From positions 1 to 64,000 of the forward strand of contig NZ_SMCP01000013.1 of NCBI RefSeq assembly GCF_004342725.1: a stretch of DNA of 64,000 nucleotides, read 5' to 3'. The position numbers were made by a program, and so were the translations under genes. Below the pieces are notes generated by a model, which saw nothing but the letters and a program-made list of their open reading frames with translations, made no database searches and had not been told where the DNA came from. This document shows positions 31,799-41,929 of the stretch, one piece after another. Within the stretch, counting starts at the first letter, position 1, and each line of letters starts with the position of its first letter. The stretch comes from Testudinibacter aquarius (GTDB lineage: Bacteria > Pseudomonadota > Gammaproteobacteria > Enterobacterales > Pasteurellaceae).

Positions 31799-32759
31799 GA
31801 TTAGGGTCTGTTATCTCTTCGGGAAAATGGCAAGCCACACAAAAGTGTTCGATCCGCTCCGGTTGCGCCAGCAAGCTCAGCAGCTGTTGCAGTGCACGCT
31901 CCCCGGCACGATACAGCCCGAACTCGATACTCAAGGTTTGCGGAAACAGAAATTTCAGCAGTTTGTTATTGCCGACACCACACACTTGAATATCACGGCG
32001 TTGTTGCTGCTGTAAATACTTGTTGACACCAATGGCGATACTGTCGGTGGCACAAACCACAGCCTCGGTCTGTTCACTAATCACTAAAGGCGCTTGCTGA
32101 TAGGCATTATGATAATCCAGTGAACCTAAAGCAAAGTGCGGTTCCAGTTGTTTTTCGCTGCAAAAATCGAGATAAGCCTGATAACGCAATAGTCCCGTGG
32201 TATGATCGTCCACCGCCACGCCCAGATAGGCGATCTGCCGATGCCCCTGTTGATACAAGCGCTGCATCAGCAGTCGAATAGAGGCGTAATTATCATAGTA
32301 CACCGAAGACAATTCGGGATAGTGCTGTGCCACCACCACCAATTTTTGCTTATAGGGTAACAGCAATTCTTGTTGCAATTGGCTGAAACCAAACACAATC
32401 ACTCCGTCAACACGGCGCTGTGCAAAGAAGCGCAAATGCTCTGCCACCAATTTAGGCTCAAAACGGCTTTCGACAATAAAATGTTCGCTGCCGTCATGCT
32501 GCAACGCATTCAGAATGCCGCGCAGTACTCGATTTTCCGACGGTGAATCTAAACGGGTGACGATAATCCCGACTACCCGATTCTCAATACCACGCATCGC
32601 CCGAGCGCTGCGTGACGGTTGAAAATTGTATTCTTCGACCACTGCCAACACCTGCGCTTTGGTGGTTTCGCTGACATTCGGCTCATTATTCAGCACCCGT
32701 GACACCGTTGATTTCCCGACACCGCTTAAACGCGCAATATCTTTGATAGTTAATTTCAT
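31785..32759 (-). CDS. treR: Trehalose operon repressor, LacI family
   Basis: Repressor of treBC responding to trehalose-6-phosphate. 324 residues. The helix-turn-helix LTIKDIARLSGVGKSTVSRVLNNE and the following hinge (PSRSARAMRG) closely match E. coli TreR as I recall it. So do VVGIIVTRLDSPSEN and LVAEHLRF.. further on. The periplasmic-binding-like effector domain runs to about residue 310. It lies 9 kb from its presumed target treB, separated by the pyruvate oxidoreductase genes. The last residues (ITDPNQGES) are encoded by the dispersed motif, so the C-terminus may have been altered. Confidence 0.92.
   Translation of the reverse strand: MKLTIKDIARLSGVGKSTVSRVLNNEPNVSETTKAQVLAVVEEYNFQPSRSARAMRGIENRVVGIIVTRLDSPSENRVLRGILNALQHDGSEHFIVESRFEPKLVAEHLRFFAQRRVDGVIVFGFSQLQQELLLPYKQKLVVVAQHYPELSSVYYDNYASIRLLMQRLYQQGHRQIAYLGVAVDDHTTGLLRYQAYLDFCSEKQLEPHFALGSLDYHNAYQQAPLVISEQTEAVVCATDSIAIGVNKYLQQQQRRDIQVCGVGNNKLLKFLFPQTLSIEFGLYRAGERALQQLLSLLAQPERIEHFCVACHFPEEITDPNQGES
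31802..31814. repeat. Dispersed 13-bp motif, copy B
   Basis: TAGGGTCTGTTAT inside the 3' end of treR. It shares 16 bp (TAGGGTCTGTTATCTC) with the copy at 7782. Confidence 0.7.
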
Positions 32760-32770
32760 CGTACTGAATC

Positions 32771-33982
32771 TTATACCGATTTAAGGCTACGGTAAGTTAA
32801 AAAATAGTAACTCAGCACCGACAATAAAGTACATAGAAACATCGACAACAACATCGGCACCGCATTGCTAATCGGCACCAGCGCAATTAAGAAACCGACC
32901 ACTGCCCCAATACCGAAACGGATCGTACCGGCTAAGGAATTGGCAGTACCGGCAACCTGCGGAAAGCGATCCAAAATCGCTGCCATCGCATTAGAGCCGA
33001 TAGTTGACAACATCCCGACAAAGGCTGAAACGCCCAGTGCCATCGGCCAAAATCCCAAGTCTAATATCGCAACCAATAACAACCAAATACCCGCCAAAAA
33101 TTGTATGCTTAAGCCAAAACGCAGCATTTTTTCTGCGCCGACTTGCAGCACCATTTTACCGTTAATCGAGGTAAACAGAATCAACACCGTCATGTTCATC
33201 ACAAAGAAATAACCAAAATGCTCCGGCGCTACCCCATAAATATCGATATACACAATCGAACCCGAGGTTAAAAATGAGAACATACCGGCAAATGAGAAAG
33301 CCCCTGCCAACACATAGCCGACCACCGCTTTCACCCGAATCAGTGAAGCAAAATTCCGCATCACCACTTTCAAGCTAAACGGGACACGTTTTTCGATCGG
33401 GTGAGATTCCGGAATTTTCCAAAACACCAGTAAGCAGCTTAAAACCCCAAAAAACGCCAACACATAAAAAATGGAATGCCAATGGAAAAATTTTGCCAGA
33501 TAGCCGCCGATAAACGGCGCCAACAGTGGCGCAATCATCGACACTAACATAATCATCGACATCATTTTGGAGAAGTAGTTTTTTGAAAACAGATCGCGCA
33601 GCAACGCCCCCAGCACCACCGCCGGTGCCGCACCAAAAAAGCCTTGAATAAAGCGTAGAACCAAGAATTCTTGAATGTTATCCACCTGTGTCAGAAAAAG
33701 TGCGGTCAGCGCAAAAATCAGTGTGCCAATCATAATCACCGGCTTGCGTCCGAAACTGTCTGCTGCCGGTCCCCACAGCAATTGCCCGGCGGCAAAACCC
33801 AGCGTAAACAGCGCCAGCGTATTTTGCACCCGCTCCGAATTCACATTTAAATCACGGGCAATATCCAAAAACGATGGCAAATACATATCAATTGCCAACG
33901 GTGGCAACATGGCCAAAATCCCCAAAATCAACACGAAAATCGGGCTTTTTTTAATGTGTCTTATCTTTCCTGTCTGTAACAT
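32771..33982 (-). CDS. bcr: Bcr/CflA family drug efflux transporter
   Basis: Major facilitator superfamily inner-membrane exporter with about 12 spans, 403 residues from the ATG at 33982 (AGGAAC upstream; an earlier ATG at 34006 has a poor site). The family motif LPPLAIDMYLPSFLDIA lies in the first span. The MFS motif GPAADSFGRKPVIMIG lies between spans 2 and 3, and RFIQGFFGAAPAVVLGALLRD in span 4. Drug:proton antiport is inferred from the family. Gene order bcr-rsuA-maeB agrees with H. influenzae as I recall. Confidence 0.88.
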   Translation of the reverse strand: MLQTGKIRHIKKSPIFVLILGILAMLPPLAIDMYLPSFLDIARDLNVNSERVQNTLALFTLGFAAGQLLWGPAADSFGRKPVIMIGTLIFALTALFLTQVDNIQEFLVLRFIQGFFGAAPAVVLGALLRDLFSKNYFSKMMSMIMLVSMIAPLLAPFIGGYLAKFFHWHSIFYVLAFFGVLSCLLVFWKIPESHPIEKRVPFSLKVVMRNFASLIRVKAVVGYVLAGAFSFAGMFSFLTSGSIVYIDIYGVAPEHFGYFFVMNMTVLILFTSINGKMVLQVGAEKMLRFGLSIQFLAGIWLLLVAILDLGFWPMALGVSAFVGMLSTIGSNAMAAILDRFPQVAGTANSLAGTIRFGIGAVVGFLIALVPISNAVPMLLSMFLCTLLSVLSYYFLTYRSLKSV

Positions 33983-34023
33983 TCTTGTTCCTGATTTCAA
34001 CATCAAATGGCTATGTTATTAAC

Positions 34024-34036
34024 TAGGGTCTGTTAT
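34024..34036. repeat. Dispersed 13-bp motif, copy C
   Basis: TAGGGTCTGTTAT overlapping the rsuA stop codon (34033-34035), between rsuA and bcr. Confidence 0.7.
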
Positions 34037-34731
34037 TTAAAGCCGGCTACCTCTGTCGCTGTCAAAGTGCGGTATTCACCTTCGTCCAACGTCTCATCCA
34101 AAATTACTGCGCCAATCCGCCAACGGTGCAGTCCGACCACTTTATTTCCTAGCGCCGCAAACATGCGTTTCACCTGATGGTAGCGCCCTTCACTGATGGT
34201 TAAATTCAGATTGTAGTCATCCACAATCTCCAGTTTGCCAGGTTTAGTCGGCGCTTGCTCGCCTCGTAATAAAATGCCCTGCTCAACCGCACTTTGATAG
34301 TGATTTTCAATCGGATCCGCCAGCGTCACCAAATAGGTTTTTTCACATTGAAATTTGGGTGAGGTGATGCGGTGCGACCATTGCCCATCATCGGTCAACA
34401 ACACCAAGCCGGTGGTATCGACATCCAAGCGTCCGACAGAGTACAATTTATTTCTGAGCGGATAATCAAACAGTTGATACACCGTAGGGTATTCGCCGTC
34501 GTCATGGGAACAAATATACCCTGCCGGTTTATGTAACATCAGGTATTGTCCGGCTTCCAGCCACTGCAACAACTCACCGTCAAACAGAATGTGATCCGCC
34601 GATGAAATTTGGGTTGCGCCGGATTTTATCACCGCACCGTTAACCGTAACCACCCCGCTGCGTAAGGTTTTTCCCACTTGTGAACGGGTCAGCCCACTCT
34701 GCTCTGCCAAAAATTTATCTAAACGCATCAT
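34033..34731 (-). CDS. rsuA: 16S rRNA pseudouridine(516) synthase
   Basis: Modifies U516 of 16S rRNA. 232 residues. The N-terminal S4 RNA-binding domain is seen as MRLDKFLAEQSGLTRSQVGKTLRSG. The catalytic Asp lies in SVGRLDVDTTGLVLLTDDGQWSHRI. The C-terminal SEGRYHQVKRMFAALGNKV is typical of the RsuA family and matches the E. coli protein closely. The tandem ATG codons at 34731 and 34728 are both preceded by AAGGA; either may be the start. maeB is divergent. Confidence 0.95.
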   Translation of the reverse strand: MMRLDKFLAEQSGLTRSQVGKTLRSGVVTVNGAVIKSGATQISSADHILFDGELLQWLEAGQYLMLHKPAGYICSHDDGEYPTVYQLFDYPLRNKLYSVGRLDVDTTGLVLLTDDGQWSHRITSPKFQCEKTYLVTLADPIENHYQSAVEQGILLRGEQAPTKPGKLEIVDDYNLNLTISEGRYHQVKRMFAALGNKVVGLHRWRIGAVILDETLDEGEYRTLTATEVAGFK

Positions 34732-34875
34732 CAAATCCTTTATTTTTATTATTGCGATACTCTATTGCGCATATTGTACCCCTTTAACCTTAAAGATACA
34801 GTTACTAAGCCAAATTATCGTGGATTAAATTTGCTTAAATGCTCGATTACTTAAAAAGCCTTTCACCAAAAAATA

Positions 34876-34891
34876 TGTGTTCCATATCACA
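34876..34891 (+). promoter_or_regulatory. CRP-like site upstream of maeB
   Basis: TGTGT-TCCATA-TCACA has one mismatch to TGTGA-N6-TCACA. It lies in the 278-bp divergent rsuA-maeB gap, about 120 bp before maeB. Confidence 0.55.
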
Positions 34892-35009
34892 TACTCCTTG
34901 AACAATCCTCAACAATACTGAAATAAGGCGTATAATTTATTCCACTTTTTTAACGTTTTGATCAAACCAATTCAACCTATTTACAACCTGTATTGATAAG
35001 GATTAGACA

Positions 35010-37295
35010 ATGGATAAACAACTTCGCCAAGCTGCACTTGATTTTCATGAATTTCCGATTCCGGGAAAAATCGAAGTGACCCCAACCAAATCTCTCGCCA
35101 CCCAACGCGATCTGGCGCTTGCCTACTCGCCGGGCGTCGCTATTCCGTGTCTGGAAATTCAGCAAGATCCGCTGGCGGCTTATAAATACACGGCTCGTGG
35201 TAATTTGGTCGGGGTGATCTCTAACGGAACGGCAGTGCTCGGTTTGGGCAATATCGGTGCCTTGGCAGGCAAGCCGGTGATGGAAGGCAAAGGCGTGTTA
35301 TTTAAAAAATTCGCCGGTGTCGATGTGTTCGACATCGAAATTGACGAGCGCGATCCGGATAAACTGGTCGAGATTATCGCCTCGCTCGAACCAACTTTCG
35401 GTGGCATCAACTTAGAAGACATTAAAGCACCGGAATGTTTCTATATCGAGAAAAAACTGCGTGAAAGAATGAAAATTCCGGTATTCCACGATGACCAACA
35501 CGGCACCGCCATCATCTGCGCTGCGGCGGTAATCAATGGCTTGCGTGTCGTTAATAAAGACATCAAAACTGTCAAACTCGTTGTTTCCGGCGCTGGCGCA
35601 TCGGCGATTGCCTGCTTAAACTTACTGCGTGCCCTCGGTATGGAAAAACAAAACATCACTGTTTGTGATTCCAAAGGGGTGATTTACAAACAGCGTGAAG
35701 ATGCCGATCGCATGGATGAAACCAAAAAGTTTTATGCCATTGAAGATAACGGTACTCGTCATCTGGCAGACGCCATTCCCAATGCAGATATTTTCTTGGG
35801 CTGTTCCGCCGCCGGTGCTTTAACGCAAGAAATGGTGAAAAGCATGGGGCCAAGCCCAATTATTTTGGCACTTGCCAATCCGGATCCGGAAATTTTGCCG
35901 CCGGATGCCAAAGCAGTACGCCCGGATGCGATTGTCTGCACCGGCCGCTCGGATTTCCCAAATCAGGTCAACAATGTCTTGTGCTTCCCGTTTATCTTCC
36001 GCGGTGCGTTAGATGTAGGCGCCACCACTATTAATGAAGAGATGAAACTGGCTGCGGTACACGCAATTGCCGAACTGGCGCATGCCGAACAAAGCGATGT
36101 GGTCTCCTCCGCTTACGGTGATCAAGAACTGGCATTTGGTCCGGAATACCTGATTCCAAAACCATTTGATCCACGTTTAATCATCAAAATCGCCCCGGCA
36201 GTCGCCAAAGCGGCGATGGATTCCGGAGTGGCGTTGCGCCCAATCAATGATTTCAGCGTTTATATCGAAAAACTGACTCAATTTGTGTATAAAACCAATC
36301 TGTTCATGAAACCGATTTTCGCTCAAGCTCGTCTTGATAAAAAACGGATTATCATTTCCGACGGCGAAGAACCGCGTGTGTTACACGCCGTGCAAGAGAT
36401 TGCAACATTAGAAATCGCATTACCAATTCTGATCGGTCGTCCGGAGGTCATTAAACAACGGATCAAACAGCTCGGCTTACAAATTGAAGAAGGCAAAGAG
36501 TTCGAAATTATCAATATCGAAAAAGATGAACGCTACGAAACCTGCTGGAAAGGCTATTACGACATTATGAAACGTCGTGGCATCACTCCGGCATTGGCAA
36601 AACAAGAAATTCGCATCAACCCAACGACAATCGCCGCAATGTTGGTGCATCTAGGTCAAGCCGACGGCATGATTTGCGGATTAGTCGGCTCTTATGCCGA
36701 TCACCTCAAATCTATCCGTAACGTAATTGGCTTGAAAGACGGTGTAAAAACCGCAGCAACGGTCAATGGCTTGGTGATGCCGAGCGGCAACGTATTTGTC
36801 ACTGATGCTTTCGTCAACCAAGATCCGGATGCAGAATCTTTGGCGGAAATCACGCTAATGGCAGCAGAAGAAGTGCGTCGTTTCGGGATTGAACCGCAAG
36901 TGGCATTGATTTCTCACTCCAACTACGGCGCCAGCGATCACCCAAGTGCGGTCAAAATGCGTAAAGTCTTGCAGTTAGTGCAGCAACGTGATCCGGAATT
37001 GATTATCGATGGCGAAATGCACGCTGATATCGCACTATCGGAAAAACTGCGTAAAAACATTATGCCCGACAGTCCATTGAAAGGCGGCGCCAACTTATTA
37101 GTGATGCCAAACATGGAAGCGGCACGGATCGGCTATAATCTGCTGCGTTCGGCAACCACCGCAATCACCGTTGGCCCAATGTTGATGGGCTTGCGCCAAT
37201 CGGCTCATATTCTGACGCCGGTGGCTTCGGTGCGCCGCATCATCAACATGGTGGCTGTTGCCGCAGTGAACGCCTCTAAAGATAACCAAGAGTAA
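35010..37295 (+). CDS. maeB: NADP-dependent malic enzyme with phosphotransacetylase-like domain
   Basis: Oxidative decarboxylation of malate to pyruvate with NADPH. 761 residues, the long MaeB form. The malic domain (about 1-160) shows [43 protein letters not shown] and HDDQHGTAI. The NAD(P) domain (about 165-410) has [17 protein letters not shown]. The C-terminal third (about 430-755) is a phosphotransacetylase-like domain ([23 protein letters not shown]) that is regulatory in known MaeB proteins. Monocistronic between rsuA and sodA, with a terminator at 37344. Confidence 0.95.
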   Translation: MDKQLRQAALDFHEFPIPGKIEVTPTKSLATQRDLALAYSPGVAIPCLEIQQDPLAAYKYTARGNLVGVISNGTAVLGLGNIGALAGKPVMEGKGVLFKKFAGVDVFDIEIDERDPDKLVEIIASLEPTFGGINLEDIKAPECFYIEKKLRERMKIPVFHDDQHGTAIICAAAVINGLRVVNKDIKTVKLVVSGAGASAIACLNLLRALGMEKQNITVCDSKGVIYKQREDADRMDETKKFYAIEDNGTRHLADAIPNADIFLGCSAAGALTQEMVKSMGPSPIILALANPDPEILPPDAKAVRPDAIVCTGRSDFPNQVNNVLCFPFIFRGALDVGATTINEEMKLAAVHAIAELAHAEQSDVVSSAYGDQELAFGPEYLIPKPFDPRLIIKIAPAVAKAAMDSGVALRPINDFSVYIEKLTQFVYKTNLFMKPIFAQARLDKKRIIISDGEEPRVLHAVQEIATLEIALPILIGRPEVIKQRIKQLGLQIEEGKEFEIINIEKDERYETCWKGYYDIMKRRGITPALAKQEIRINPTTIAAMLVHLGQADGMICGLVGSYADHLKSIRNVIGLKDGVKTAATVNGLVMPSGNVFVTDAFVNQDPDAESLAEITLMAAEEVRRFGIEPQVALISHSNYGASDHPSAVKMRKVLQLVQQRDPELIIDGEMHADIALSEKLRKNIMPDSPLKGGANLLVMPNMEAARIGYNLLRSATTAITVGPMLMGLRQSAHILTPVASVRRIINMVAVAAVNASKDNQE

Positions 37296-37343
37296 GACAA
37301 CAAACATAAAAGTGCGGTCAGCCACAAGCTGGTTTAAGCGACA

Positions 37344-37375
37344 AAAGGCAGAAAATAAACGTTCTGCCTTTCTAT
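37344..37375 (+). terminator. Terminator of maeB
   Basis: A 10-bp stem AAAGGCAGAA/TTCTGCCTTT with an 8-nt loop is followed by a T-rich stretch. An uptake signal lies a few bases upstream. Confidence 0.8.
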
Positions 37376-37418
37376 TTTATGCGAAATCTAATCTGACATA
37401 TTTATCAATAAACATTTA

Positions 37419-37432
37419 ATGATCTCGATCAA
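37419..37432 (+). promoter_or_regulatory. FNR-like box upstream of sodA
   Basis: ATGAT-CTCG-ATCAA has one mismatch to the FNR consensus TTGAT-N4-ATCAA, about 110 bp before sodA. Anaerobic repression of sodA by FNR is known in E. coli. Confidence 0.5.
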
Positions 37433-37537
37433 TTTCTTTGCTACACTGAGTATCGAAAATTCGATTCGCTTCATCCTAACGAAGCATTACTGAAACACTA
37501 TTTTTAGCGCTTTATTCAACCAAATGAGGAAATGAAA

Positions 37538-38182
37538 ATGGCTTATACTCTACCTGAATTACCTTATGCCTACGATGCATTAGAACCGCACTTTGACAAA
37601 CAAACCATGGAAATTCACCATTCCAAACACCATCAAGCCTATGTGAACAATGCCAATGCGGTGTTAGAGACCTTGCCGGAATGGCAAGACAAATGTCCCG
37701 GTGAACTGATTGCTAATTTGGACAAAATCCCTGCTGATAAACGCACCGCACTTCGCAACAATGCCGGTGGACACGCTAACCATTCACTGTTCTGGAAAGG
37801 GTTGAAATTAGGCACTACTTTACAAGGCGCATTGAAAGACGCTATCGTGCACGATTTCGGTTCTGTTGAAGCGTTCCAAGCGGAATTTGAAAAAGCAGCT
37901 GCAACCCGCTTCGGTTCAGGTTGGGCATGGTTAGTGCTGAATGACGGAAAATTATCTGTTGTCTCCACCGCCAACCAAGACTCACCATTGATGGGCAAAG
38001 AGATTGCAGGTGTAGCAGGCTTCCCGATTTTAGGCTTGGATGTTTGGGAACACGCCTATTATCTGAAGTATCAAAACCGCCGTCCGGATTACATCAAAGC
38101 CTTCTGGAACGTAGTCAACTGGGACGAAGCAGCAGCTCGCTTTGATAAAAAAGCATCTGATTGCTGCTGCCACAGCAAATAA
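37538..38182 (+). CDS. sodA: Manganese superoxide dismutase
   Basis: Dismutates superoxide in the cytosol. 214 residues from the ATG at 37538, eight bases after GAGGA; the ATG two codons earlier is too close to that site. Metal ligands are seen: the His in [12 protein letters not shown], the His in [11 protein letters not shown], and Asp and His in [16 protein letters not shown]. The Mn-type signature VWEHAYY is complete. Unusually the chain ends in [10 protein letters not shown], with three consecutive Cys and a His beyond the usual fold. Confidence 0.95.
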   Translation: MAYTLPELPYAYDALEPHFDKQTMEIHHSKHHQAYVNNANAVLETLPEWQDKCPGELIANLDKIPADKRTALRNNAGGHANHSLFWKGLKLGTTLQGALKDAIVHDFGSVEAFQAEFEKAAATRFGSGWAWLVLNDGKLSVVSTANQDSPLMGKEIAGVAGFPILGLDVWEHAYYLKYQNRRPDYIKAFWNVVNWDEAAARFDKKASDCCCHSK

Positions 38183-38198
38183 CATATTGATAAAACGT

Positions 38199-38226
38199 AA
38201 AAAGCACTCAACACGAGTGCTTTTTT
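38199..38226 (+). terminator. Terminator of sodA
   Basis: Stem AAAAAGCACTC/GAGTGCTTTTT with a 5-nt loop and a T-run; also suitable for the convergent fbaA transcript. Confidence 0.85.
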
Positions 38227-38273
38227 ATTATGAGCAGAAGCGCCTTATTCGTGGCGCTTCAAACTAGCCGCAA

Positions 38274-39353
38274 TTACAGTACATCACGGCAATTTAAGTC
38301 ATCAAAAGACTGTTCCAAACGTTTGGACAAGGCTTCTTCTGATTTACGCAACCAAACACGCGGGTCATAGAATTTTTTGTTTGGTGAATCAGCGCCTTCC
38401 GGATTGCCCAGCTGACCTTGTAAATAAGCTTCGTTCGCTTTATAGAAGTTCAGAATACCTTCCCAAGCTGCCCATTGGGTATCGGTGTCGATGTTCATTT
38501 TGATCGCACCGTAGCTGATGGCTTCGCGGATTTCTGCAGTTGAAGAACCGGAACCACCATGGAACACGAAGTCCATTGATTTTGGTGGCAGATTACGCTC
38601 TTTAGAAACGAACTCTTGTGACGCACCTAAAATAGACGGTTTTAACTTCACGTTACCTGGTTTGTACACACCGTGTACGTTACCAAATGCCGCAGCGATG
38701 GTGAAACGCGGGCTGACCGGATTCAATTGATCATAAACATACAACACGTCTTCCGGCTGAGTATACAATTTGGATTCATCAACACCGGAATTGTCTACGC
38801 CGTCTTCTTCACCACCGGTGATACCGATTTCGATCTCCAGTGTCATGCCCATTTTTGACATCCGCGCTAAGTATTCACGGCAAATCGCCATATTCTCTTC
38901 CATCGGCTCTTCAGAAAGGTCGATCATGTGTGAAGAAAACAGTGGTTTACCGGTTTCTGCAAAGTGTTTTTCACCGGCCTCTAATAAACCGTCGATCCAG
39001 GGTAACAATTTTTTAGCGGCATGGTCGGTATGTAAAATCACCGGCACTCCGTAATGTTCTGCCAGTTGATGTACGTGTTTTGCACCGGCTACCGCACCCA
39101 ATACATCCGCACGAGAACCATCGGTTGGCTTGATACCTTTACCCGCATAAAATTGAGCCCCACCGTTAGAAAACTGCACAATAACCGGCGCTTTAACCCG
39201 TGCCGCAGTTTCCAATACGGCATTCACTGAGTCAGTACCAACGCAGTTTACCGCCGGCAAAGCAAAGCCGTGTTGTTTGGCATAAGCAAAGACTTTTTGT
39301 ACATCATCGCCGGTAATAACGCCCGGTTTTACAATATCTAATAATTTTGACAT
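38274..39353 (-). CDS. fbaA: Class II fructose-bisphosphate aldolase
   Basis: Zinc-dependent glycolytic aldolase, 359 residues. The zinc and catalytic sites lie in VILHTDHAAKKLLPW, EIEIGITGGEEDGVDN, FGNVHGVY and FVFHGGSGSS, followed by NIDTDTQWAAWEG. It lies 74 bp after pgk on the same strand, giving a pgk-fbaA glycolytic operon. Its upstream spacer contains an uptake signal. The Cys near the end (DDLNCRDVL) is not catalytic. Confidence 0.97.
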   Translation of the reverse strand: MSKLLDIVKPGVITGDDVQKVFAYAKQHGFALPAVNCVGTDSVNAVLETAARVKAPVIVQFSNGGAQFYAGKGIKPTDGSRADVLGAVAGAKHVHQLAEHYGVPVILHTDHAAKKLLPWIDGLLEAGEKHFAETGKPLFSSHMIDLSEEPMEENMAICREYLARMSKMGMTLEIEIGITGGEEDGVDNSGVDESKLYTQPEDVLYVYDQLNPVSPRFTIAAAFGNVHGVYKPGNVKLKPSILGASQEFVSKERNLPPKSMDFVFHGGSGSSTAEIREAISYGAIKMNIDTDTQWAAWEGILNFYKANEAYLQGQLGNPEGADSPNKKFYDPRVWLRKSEEALSKRLEQSFDDLNCRDVL

Positions 39354-39427
39354 GGTAGATTTCCTATGTTTAAACGAGAGCTGTTACAACTCTCAAAGTT
39401 GATAAATCAGATTAACTCAAGTGCGGT

Positions 39428-40591
39428 TTATGCTTTGGCACGCTCTTCCAAAATCGCCACTGCCGGCAATACTTTACCTTCAACGAACTCTAAGAATGCG
39501 CCACCACCGGTTGAAATATAAGAGATTTTGTCGGCAATACCAAACAAATCGATTGCCGCTAAGGTGTCCCCGCCGCCCGCAATCGAGAAAGCATCACTGT
39601 CTGCAATCGCTTTTGCTACAATTTCAGTGCCGTTACGGAAATTAGGGAATTCAAACACGCCAACCGGACCGTTCCACAAAATGGTTTTGGCACTACGAAT
39701 AATCTCTGCCAGCACTTCTGCTGATTGATCACCCAGATCCAAAATTTGTTCATTATCTTGCACGTCTGTTGCGGCTTTTTCAATTGCCGGTGCAGTTTCA
39801 GAAAATTCAGTGGCAACACGTACATCGCTTGGCAATGGGATATCCGCAATTTGCATTAAACGCTGGGCTTCCGGAATCAAATCGGCTTCATACAGCGATT
39901 GTCCGACATTCAAGCCTTGCGCAGCAACAAAAGTATTGGAAATACCGCCACCCACAATCAGTTGGTCCGCAATTTTTGATAAAGAATCCAACACGGTTAA
40001 TTTGGTCGATACTTTAGAACCACCAACGATAGCAACCATTGGGCGAGCTGGACTTTTCAATGCTTTGCCCAAAGCTTCTAATTCATTTGCCAACAACGGA
40101 CCGGCACAGGCTACTGTGGCAAATTTTGCCACACCATGGGTCGAACCTTGTGCGCGGTGTGCAGTACCGAAAGCATCCATTACAAACACATCGCAAAGCG
40201 CAGCATATTTTTTGGTCAACTCGTCTTCGTTTTTCTTTTCGCCTTTATTGAAGCGTACATTTTCCAACACCACCAATTCATTTGGAGCAAGGTCTACCCC
40301 ATCCAAATAATCTTTAACTAAGCGCACCGGCACGTCTAATGCTTTGTTCAAATAATCAACCACCGGCTGCAACGAATATTCCGGGTTATATTCGCCTTCC
40401 GTAGGACGACCGAAGTGAGAAGTGACCATCACTTTCGCACCTTGCTTCAGCGCCAGCTCAATTGTCGGGATCGATGCTTTGATACGCGCGTCGGAAGTCA
40501 CTTTCCCGTCTTTCACCGGTACGTTTAAATCGGAACGAATAAGAACACGTTTACCCGCCAAATCCAAGTCGGTCATTTTAATTACTGACAT
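39428..40591 (-). CDS. pgk: Phosphoglycerate kinase
   Basis: Glycolytic ATP-forming step between 1,3-bisphosphoglycerate and 3-phosphoglycerate. 387 residues, normal for bacteria. Substrate-binding [16 protein letters not shown] near the N-terminus and [17 protein letters not shown] follow the family pattern. The nucleotide site appears as [23 protein letters not shown] and the C-terminal [13 protein letters not shown] and [10 protein letters not shown]. First gene of pgk-fbaA. The 260-bp gap upstream (40592-40851) is AT-rich and should hold the promoter; no boxes were assigned. Confidence 0.97.
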   Translation of the reverse strand: MSVIKMTDLDLAGKRVLIRSDLNVPVKDGKVTSDARIKASIPTIELALKQGAKVMVTSHFGRPTEGEYNPEYSLQPVVDYLNKALDVPVRLVKDYLDGVDLAPNELVVLENVRFNKGEKKNEDELTKKYAALCDVFVMDAFGTAHRAQGSTHGVAKFATVACAGPLLANELEALGKALKSPARPMVAIVGGSKVSTKLTVLDSLSKIADQLIVGGGISNTFVAAQGLNVGQSLYEADLIPEAQRLMQIADIPLPSDVRVATEFSETAPAIEKAATDVQDNEQILDLGDQSAEVLAEIIRSAKTILWNGPVGVFEFPNFRNGTEIVAKAIADSDAFSIAGGGDTLAAIDLFGIADKISYISTGGGAFLEFVEGKVLPAVAILEERAKA

Positions 40592-40851
40592 AATAAGTCC
40601 TCTTATTTAATTGTGATTGATAATTTTACAGCGATTTCTGTGTACCGTAGCGGATTGATTATAGCAATTTAATCTAGCGCCACAATGTAAAATTTTAATG
40701 TTTGAAATTAGGGTCTTTTGATTATACCGCCAAAACTTTTTTGTGGCAGAACCTATCTGATTTTTTACCAACAAGCGCAGCCAATTTTAACACTTTGAAC
40801 ACATTTCTTTTGCAATTACGGCACTTTAACCCAGAATTTTTAGTAATTCTG

Positions 40852-41547
40852 CTAGAATCGAATTTTCGGGCAGTTGATCACCTGCCATGCCAAATCATAG
40901 CAAATTTGCAGCTCATCACGCCCAGCTCCCAGATATTTACCGCTTAACTGTGGGTTATTGCGCCGCAACCAAGCAAATAAGTCTGAACGTTTGAGATCAT
41001 AATCCGGCAATTTCAAGCTCTGAAACAATTCTTGTTGTTTGTCAAAATAGTCTTTTGCTTGACTAAACGCACAAGCGCCATGTTTCTCCCACTCTCCCTG
41101 CAACAACTGCAAACTCGGGGAATGAGCCAGATATTTCTCTAACAATGCCACTTCCAGTGGCGGCAAATCGCCTTGACAAAAACGCGGATGATCGCTGACC
41201 CGGCGTGCCGTCGCACTCTGTGGCCACAAACCGTGAATAACCCAACCGAATTTTTGGGTCTCTCCACATTGATAAGCTGCCGATTTAGGAATCGCCCCGG
41301 CATTACCGGCTCGCAAATTCTGACAATAACCCGGCGACCATGAAAGCACTAGGGTGTAGTAACCGGTTTTTGCATTTTTATTCTGCCCGATGGAATCCCT
41401 TGCCATCGAAACATCATAATCGCTCTCCAACACGGCATCAATCGAGGCTTTTTGACGATAGGAAAAATACAGCGCACTTAAAATCAAAGCAAAAAACAGA
41501 ACAATAAACAGCGCAAGCTGCGAAATTTTAGATGAATTTAGTTGCAT
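40852..41547 (-). CDS. Ribonuclease T2 family protein
   Basis: Secreted or membrane-anchored endoribonuclease of 231 residues. One hydrophobic segment near the N-terminus (LALFIVLFFALILSALYFSY, residues 12-31) is a signal anchor or uncleaved signal. The two active-site motifs of the T2 fold are intact: FGWVIHGLWPQ (CAS I, catalytic His) and GEWEKHGACAF (CAS II, His and Glu). Cys pairs (YCQN.., QCGE.., FCQG, ACAF, ICYD, NCPK) would form disulfides in the periplasm. The position between pgk and the ferredoxin gene matches H. influenzae as I recall. Confidence 0.88.
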   Translation of the reverse strand: MQLNSSKISQLALFIVLFFALILSALYFSYRQKASIDAVLESDYDVSMARDSIGQNKNAKTGYYTLVLSWSPGYCQNLRAGNAGAIPKSAAYQCGETQKFGWVIHGLWPQSATARRVSDHPRFCQGDLPPLEVALLEKYLAHSPSLQLLQGEWEKHGACAFSQAKDYFDKQQELFQSLKLPDYDLKRSDLFAWLRRNNPQLSGKYLGAGRDELQICYDLAWQVINCPKIRF

Positions 41548-41572
41548 AACAGTTTTTTCAATAAAAATTTAA

Positions 41573-41920
<348 letters not shown>

Positions 41921-41929
41921 ACTGTTGCG

